NCBI GenBank assembly: GCA_002299125.1
Contig: DBNU01000130.1
Coordinates: forward strand, 1 to 8,855
DNA length: 8,855 bases
Source of the DNA: Proteobacteria bacterium UBA664
GTDB taxonomy: Bacteria > Pseudomonadota > Gammaproteobacteria > UBA7966
Reading direction: 5' to 3'
This document shows positions 4,685 to 8,855 of the stretch, piece by piece; within the stretch, counting starts at the first letter, position 1, and every line of letters begins with the position of its first letter. Under the pieces are notes generated by a model that saw nothing but the letters and a program-made list of their open reading frames with translations, was not told the origin of the DNA and ran no database searches. The position numbers and the translations under genes are program-made.

Positions 4685-7600
4685 ATGGAAGCCTTTGCCC
4701 TCGAACCCGCCGCCCGGCGCCGCTTCGCGCGTCATCGGGTGCATTGGCCCGCCGTGCTGACGCTCGAGGGCGGGGAGCAGTTGGCGGGCATCGCGCGCGA
4801 CTACTGCGTCGGCGGTGCCTATCTCGCCGTGGGAACACGGCCCCATTCACACGCCCTGCCGGGTGCCGGCGCGCGCGGTCGGCTCCGCATCAGTCCGCCT
4901 GGCAGCCCGCCGGCCAGCATCACGGTGGAGATCCGCCAGACCAGTGGCGAGGGTGTCGGGCTGATGTTCCTCGACGCGGCCGCCGCCGACACGCAACGGC
5001 TGCTCACCGAGGCGACGCGCCCGCCGGCTCCAGCGGCAGAGTCGCCACCCGAGCAGAAGGAACTACGGGCCACGTTGCGCGCGCAACTCGAGCGGAACCT
5101 CCAGCACTGGGGCCCGCTGTGGGTGGCGGCACTCAAGCAGCGTCTCTTCCGCATCGCCGCCGAGGCGCCCTCCAGCCTGCAGCATCGGCTGATGGACGTG
5201 CATCAGACCTTCGAGCGTGAAGCGCCCCAGTGTCTGACGCGATCACTCGAGCAGGTACTGGCGCGCTTCGATGACCCCACGCTGCGATCGGGCGAGGCAG
5301 AGCCCACACCGATGGCTGCCGCTGCCGGCGGCGAGTTGACGCTCAGCCTCATCGACAACGACGCCTTCGAGGACTTCCTGGCCGAAGCGGACCTGGCCTC
5401 GCGCATCGAGGCGGCCCATCGCAATCTGCTGTTCCGCCTGAACGCGATGCTGGTGGCGGCGCTGGGCCCAGCGTTCGACGTCAGCGAGGGCCCGCTGTCG
5501 CCGCGGACACTGGTGCGCGCCCTCTGGTCGATGGTGCAGGCACAGACGCGCGAAACGGCGGTGCGCCAGATGGCGCAATCGATCTTCAACGAGCTGTTCG
5601 TCAGTCGTATCGGTGAGTTCTACGCTGATTGCGCGCGGCGACTGGTCGAGGCCGGCTTCGAGGCAGAGGCCGAGCCGCGGCCCCTGCCGCGGCGCACCGA
5701 AGTCAGGGTCGTAGCGGAGACCGGCGACCCGCCGCAGGAGGACCCGCCGCCGGAACCGGTCCGGCCTGCCGCCAGTGGCCCGGTATCGGTCCCGGGAATT
5801 GGGGCAGGCCCGGCGGCCGCTTCGACCGGGGCCGTCCCGGCAGCGATGGGTCCGGTGTCCGGCCTCATGCCCGGGCCATGGCCGGCAGCACCCGGCAGTG
5901 AATCGCCCTTCGAGCGCACGCTGGGTCAGCCGGGGGTGGGGTTCATGGGCCTGGGCGAGGGTGCTGCGCCAGCTTCCATGGCCGTGGGTCAGGTGCAGGC
6001 CAATGCCCTTGCCCGCCTCTACAGCCGTCTCGTGCCGGATGTGCCCGGGGCCAGTGCCTGCGGAGTCAGCGGCCACGCGCAGCAGCTCACGCGGCCCGAG
6101 GCAGCGGTGGGGCCGGGCTGGCTGGATGCCCCCCGCAGTGCAACCTTGCCGCCCGCGTACGCGCAGACGCAACCGACGGCCTACGGGCCTGCGTTGTTCC
6201 CGTTCGCAGGTGGCATTCGGGCCGCAGCCGCAGAGTCCGACACCGTGCGCGTGCCCTACGGTGATCTGCCACAGCCCGCTGCTGCCGTGGCCGGTCATTT
6301 CGTCGAGGATTTCATGGCCGGTCTCGTGGCCGATCCACGCGTGGGAGCGGCGCAGCGCGCGGCGCTCGGCTCTCTGCGGGGCAGCGTGCTACCCGCAGTC
6401 GCTCACGACCCGAGTGCCCTCACCGATCCGACCCACCCCGTGCGTCGGCTGGCCTCGGCCCTGAGCCGGCTCGTCTGGGTGGAGGGTGAGCAGGCGGTCA
6501 CGCCCTGTGGGCTGTCGGTCGGCGAACTGCTGGAGCGTCTCACCGTGCCCGGTCAGGCGAGTCCGGCGATGTTCCTGGAAGTCGCCCGAGAGATCGAGGC
6601 CACGCTGGTCACGCAACGCGAGGTCGTGGCCGCCGCCAGTGCGTCGCTCGTGACCCAGCACGCAGAGGCGCTCGCGCTTGTGCAGTCGCGACGGCGTCCT
6701 GAAGAGGAGCATGGGTCACTGTCCGAACAGGTGCCGGAGGCGCTCCTGCCCTGGTTCAGCCGCGCCCGCGCCCTGCAGGTGGGGGATGAGGTGCTGCTGC
6801 GACGATCGAAACAGGCAGATGAGTTGCTGCGATTGGTGTGGGTAGGCGATGAACAACGGCAGTTCGCCTTCACCGACCCGGTTGCCGAGCGTTTGCACGG
6901 CATGACCCTGCGCGAACTCGCGTTGCAGCTCATGCGCGGGCGGATCGTGCCCGTCGCCGCGACCGAGGAGCCGGTCGCACAGGCCCTGCTCTCGATGGTG
7001 GATGTCGCTGCCGAGCGTCTGCAGGCGGCGGTGGCGATCGATGCAGAGAGTGGGCTGTTGAATGAGGTCGGTCTGCTGCGCGAGCTCGATGGTCTGGTGC
7101 CGCAGCGTGGCGCGGCGGGCGCACCGCTCGACGCGCAACTCGCCCGCTGGCGTGGCCTTGGCGAACCGGCGAGTGACTACCGCGGCGTGCTCGACGTGCT
7201 GCGTTCCTCGTTGCCGGAGGGCACGCGCTGCGCCCGCCTCGAGGACGGTGATCTGCTGGCCTGGGCGCCGCCCGGTTGCAGCGAGAAGGGTGCCTGGAAG
7301 GCGACCATGCGCGCTGTGGCCGGACAGCTTGAGGCCGACACTCGGCTGCCCCGCCTGCGGGTGGCGCTACGCCACTTCCGACCCGGCGCAGAGCAACCTC
7401 AGGCCGTGCTTGAACGGCTCGCCATTGCGTTGGCTGGGGGCGAGCCGGATCGCCAGCTCATTGCGGATCCGGAGGTACTGCGGGCCGCTCTGGCTGGTGG
7501 TGCCGAGTACGGCCTGGTGAGCGATCTCGTGCCCGTGAGGATGGGCAATGACGGCCAAACCGCGCCGGTTGCCCTCGCCCTGGTGCCGCGGCTGCTCGAT

Positions 7601-8218
7601 GGGTTGCAGGTGGAAGCGGCTGGCGTCAATACCGACGCGTCGTTGGCACGCGCCTGGGACCACTGGATGATGGAGGAGGCCATCGCCCGGGCAACGGCCG
7701 CAGATGCCGACGCGCAGACGCTGTGGTTCGTGCCCATGAGTGATCTGGCGCTGGACGACGAGACCTTCGTCGAGCACGTCGGGGCGCGGCTGTTGGCCAG
7801 CGGTGTGAGCCCCTCGCGCCTCATGCTCGAACTGGGCCTCACTCACGAGGGTCAACACGAAACGCTGCAGAATAGGGTGGCCGGGCTGCGGGCCTTCGGC
7901 TGTGGCGTGGCGCTGCGCTTCCGGCATGGCACGGGGCTCACGGCTGCCCTGCTGCGGCGCGCCGGGGTGAGTTGCCTGCATCTGCCGGACTGGCTCAGCG
8001 AGGCCGGCCCGAGGTCGCCGGAGCGTGCCTTGCTCATTCAGTCCCTGGTCGACCTTTGCCGCTTCATCGATGTGCCTTCGCTGGCGGTGACACCGCCGGG
8101 CGAGCCAGCGGATGCAGAGCTGCGGAGCCTGGGTGTGGACTGGCTGCTGCCGCTCGCGGCCACTGCCGATGGCACCGTGCGGCTCATCCGTCGCGAGGAT
8201 CCGGCCACGAATTCCTGA
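4685..8218 (+). CDS. PilZ - DUF1631 - degenerate GGDEF - degenerate EAL protein (c-di-GMP effector candidate)
   Basis: This is a 1177-residue cytoplasmic protein. Residues about 10-105 form a PilZ domain: Arg12-x-x-x-Arg16 (RRFARH), then Asp39-Tyr-Cys-Val-Gly-Gly44, a D/NxSxxG motif with Cys for Ser, ending at GLMFLD. About 120-760 reads as DUF1631, with LTLSLIDNDAFEDFL near 220, a Pro/Ala linker (about 331-409), the conserved core VAGHFVEDFM...DPTHPVRRLASAL (about 535-590) and a beta-rich end (about 690-757). About 783-920 resembles GGDEF (ESGLLNEVGLLRELD) but the GGDEF site reads EDGDL (853-857). About 945-1175 resembles EAL without its catalytic residues: no EAL motif, DDFG replaced by RFRHG (1078-1082), Lys by His and the GVE glutamate by Pro; only Glu1049 (LMLELG) remains. 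It probably binds c-di-GMP rather than making or degrading it. ATG 4685 was preferred to in-frame GTG 4604 because it sits just before the PilZ domain, though neither has a strong Shine-Dalgarno. Confidence 0.8.
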   Translation: MEAFALEPAARRRFARHRVHWPAVLTLEGGEQLAGIARDYCVGGAYLAVGTRPHSHALPGAGARGRLRISPPGSPPASITVEIRQTSGEGVGLMFLDAAAADTQRLLTEATRPPAPAAESPPEQKELRATLRAQLERNLQHWGPLWVAALKQRLFRIAAEAPSSLQHRLMDVHQTFEREAPQCLTRSLEQVLARFDDPTLRSGEAEPTPMAAAAGGELTLSLIDNDAFEDFLAEADLASRIEAAHRNLLFRLNAMLVAALGPAFDVSEGPLSPRTLVRALWSMVQAQTRETAVRQMAQSIFNELFVSRIGEFYADCARRLVEAGFEAEAEPRPLPRRTEVRVVAETGDPPQEDPPPEPVRPAASGPVSVPGIGAGPAAASTGAVPAAMGPVSGLMPGPWPAAPGSESPFERTLGQPGVGFMGLGEGAAPASMAVGQVQANALARLYSRLVPDVPGASACGVSGHAQQLTRPEAAVGPGWLDAPRSATLPPAYAQTQPTAYGPALFPFAGGIRAAAAESDTVRVPYGDLPQPAAAVAGHFVEDFMAGLVADPRVGAAQRAALGSLRGSVLPAVAHDPSALTDPTHPVRRLASALSRLVWVEGEQAVTPCGLSVGELLERLTVPGQASPAMFLEVAREIEATLVTQREVVAAASASLVTQHAEALALVQSRRRPEEEHGSLSEQVPEALLPWFSRARALQVGDEVLLRRSKQADELLRLVWVGDEQRQFAFTDPVAERLHGMTLRELALQLMRGRIVPVAATEEPVAQALLSMVDVAAERLQAAVAIDAESGLLNEVGLLRELDGLVPQRGAAGAPLDAQLARWRGLGEPASDYRGVLDVLRSSLPEGTRCARLEDGDLLAWAPPGCSEKGAWKATMRAVAGQLEADTRLPRLRVALRHFRPGAEQPQAVLERLAIALAGGEPDRQLIADPEVLRAALAGGAEYGLVSDLVPVRMGNDGQTAPVALALVPRLLDGLQVEAAGVNTDASLARAWDHWMMEEAIARATAADADAQTLWFVPMSDLALDDETFVEHVGARLLASGVSPSRLMLELGLTHEGQHETLQNRVAGLRAFGCGVALRFRHGTGLTAALLRRAGVSCLHLPDWLSEAGPRSPERALLIQSLVDLCRFIDVPSLAVTPPGEPADAELRSLGVDWLLPLAATADGTVRLIRREDPATNS

Positions 8219-8253
8219 GAAAGTCGCGCCAGTTGCCCGGCCCGTATCGCCAC

Positions 8254-8273
8254 CATTCCGCCTAGGCTGCCGC
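8254..8273 (+). promoter_or_regulatory. Promoter-like block upstream of the GacA-like gene
   Basis: In the 173-nt gap 8219-8391 the block around TAGGCT (8263-8268) matches 418-437, ahead of the YeeE operon, at 16 of 20 positions without gaps. It could be a -10 region, giving a leader of roughly 115 nt before the ATG at 8392. No good -35 sits 16-18 bp upstream (TTGCCC at 8233-8238 is 24 bp away). Nothing else gene-like is seen in this gap. Confidence 0.25.
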
Positions 8274-8381
8274 TCGGTCACGGGCCCCGGGCCTCTCTCG
8301 CCGCGAGCGAGCGGTCGGGGTGAGGTTCCGGAATCCCACGACGCCTCGCCAAGCCCCACAAAGCCGACTGACGAACCCATC

Positions 8382-8387
8382 AGGAGG
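8382..8387 (+). promoter_or_regulatory. Ribosome binding site of the GacA-like gene
   Basis: AGGAGG followed by GGTC and ATG at 8392 is a consensus Shine-Dalgarno with short (4-nt) spacing. It fixes the start of the response regulator. Confidence 0.8.
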
Positions 8388-8391
8388 GGTC

Positions 8392-8855
8392 ATGATTCGC
8401 GTACTGCTGGTGGATGACCAGCGTCTCATCCGCGCCTGTGTGGCCAGTACGCTTGCCAAGAGCGGCGAGGTGCGGGTGGTGGCCGAGGCCGAGACCGGGG
8501 AACAGGCGCGTCTGCTGATGCGTCAGCTCGGCGTGGATGTCGTGTTGATGGACCTCAGCATGCCGGGCATGGGTGGTGTCGAAACCACCCGGCGTCTCAT
8601 CGCCCAGCGCCCGGGTCTGCGCGTGCTGGGGCTGTCGCAACATGTCGATGGCGTGCTGCCTGCGCGCTTCATCGAAGCCGGTGGGGCTGGCTACGTGAGC
8701 AAGCAGGCCTCCACGGAAGAAATGCTGCTGGCCCTGCGGCGGGTACATGCCGGGCACCGTTATCTGAGTGCCGATGTGGCGGCCGGAATCGCCGTTCGCC
8801 GCAGCGACGCGGGCCAGACCAGGCGTCGGCCCACCCGCCGTGAACTTGAAGTGCT
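8392..8855 (+). CDS. gacA: GacA/UvrY-like LuxR-family response regulator, C-terminus cut by window edge
   Basis: In gammaproteobacteria GacA/UvrY is the DNA-binding partner of the GacS/BarA sensor kinase and activates small RNAs that titrate CsrA/RsmA, steering secretion, motility and biofilm. The visible 154 codons contain a complete receiver: Asp8-Asp9 (LLVDDQ), phospho-acceptor Asp54 in VVLMDLSMPGMGG, Ser82 at the switch Thr/Ser position and Lys104 (GYVSKQAS). The features GGAGYVSKQAS, EEMLLALRRVHAGHRYLSADVA and the linker are typical of GacA/UvrY rather than NarL. The frame leaves the window at RRPTRRELEVL, the first turn of the LuxR-type HTH, so DNA contacts cannot be checked. About 70% of the usual 210-220 residues is present. 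It starts 173 nt after the DUF1631 gene with its own Shine-Dalgarno, so it probably has its own promoter. In many relatives uvrC follows uvrY; that cannot be seen here. Confidence 0.85.
   Translation, partial: MIRVLLVDDQRLIRACVASTLAKSGEVRVVAEAETGEQARLLMRQLGVDVVLMDLSMPGMGGVETTRRLIAQRPGLRVLGLSQHVDGVLPARFIEAGGAGYVSKQASTEEMLLALRRVHAGHRYLSADVAAGIAVRRSDAGQTRRRPTRRELEV

Noticed and set aside
5243..6298. Minus-strand open frame of about 351 codons inside the DUF1631 gene
   Set aside because: Antisense shadow of a well-supported gene, with no motif or ribosome site.
8297..8311. Small hairpin CTCGC-CGCGA-GCGAG after the DUF1631 gene, considered as a terminator
   Set aside because: Only five pairs and no T-run follows; such GC repeats are frequent by chance here.
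7367..8380. Minus-strand open frame of about 337 codons opposite the end of the DUF1631 gene and the 8219-8391 gap
   Set aside because: Low-information His/Arg/Gln/Pro-rich translation; the plus-strand frame gives a coherent EAL-like domain here.

Overview
The window is GC-rich, densely coded bacterial DNA. The families point to a gammaproteobacterium: a GacA/UvrY-type response regulator, a DUF1631/PilZ protein, and a split YeeE/YedE transporter pair. The exact lineage cannot be fixed from sequence reading alone. No tRNA, rRNA, insertion sequence, CRISPR array or origin is visible.

Layout. (1) Positions 1-250, minus strand: the N-terminal 83 codons of catalase-peroxidase katG, cut by the window edge. 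(2) 251-468: a divergent control region. (3) 469-2870, plus strand: a tight four-gene run. It holds two half-size YeeE/YedE-type membrane proteins (probable sulfur-compound transport), an exported protein with a DUF3365/Tll0287-like look and one c-type haem site (CLGCH), and an exported beta-rich protein of unknown family with a Cys-Gly-Cys motif. Gaps are 2 nt, a 14-nt overlap and 8 nt, so this looks like one transcription unit. (4) 2871-3019: a junction with an imperfect hairpin and a possible 48-codon small ORF. (5) 3020-4588: a PAS-like plus EAL protein whose recognisable c-di-GMP phosphodiesterase residues are all present. (6) 4685-8218: a 1177-residue protein read as PilZ - DUF1631 - vestigial GGDEF - vestigial EAL. 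(7) 8219-8391: intergenic DNA with a promoter-like block. (8) 8392-8855: a GacA/UvrY-like response regulator, cut by the right edge just as its LuxR-type HTH begins.

Two themes emerge. The left half combines peroxide defence (KatG), probable uptake of a reduced sulfur species and exported redox/haem proteins, which suggests an envelope sulfur or oxidative-stress module. The right half is a c-di-GMP signalling island: an apparently active EAL phosphodiesterase beside a large protein with a c-di-GMP-binding fold at one end and catalytically dead GGDEF/EAL domains at the other, followed by a global regulator family that often controls biofilm and motility. The PilZ-DUF1631-GGDEF*-EAL* protein with its intact EAL neighbour is the best candidate here for a little-described system. 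The four-gene YeeE/haem/CxC operon is second.
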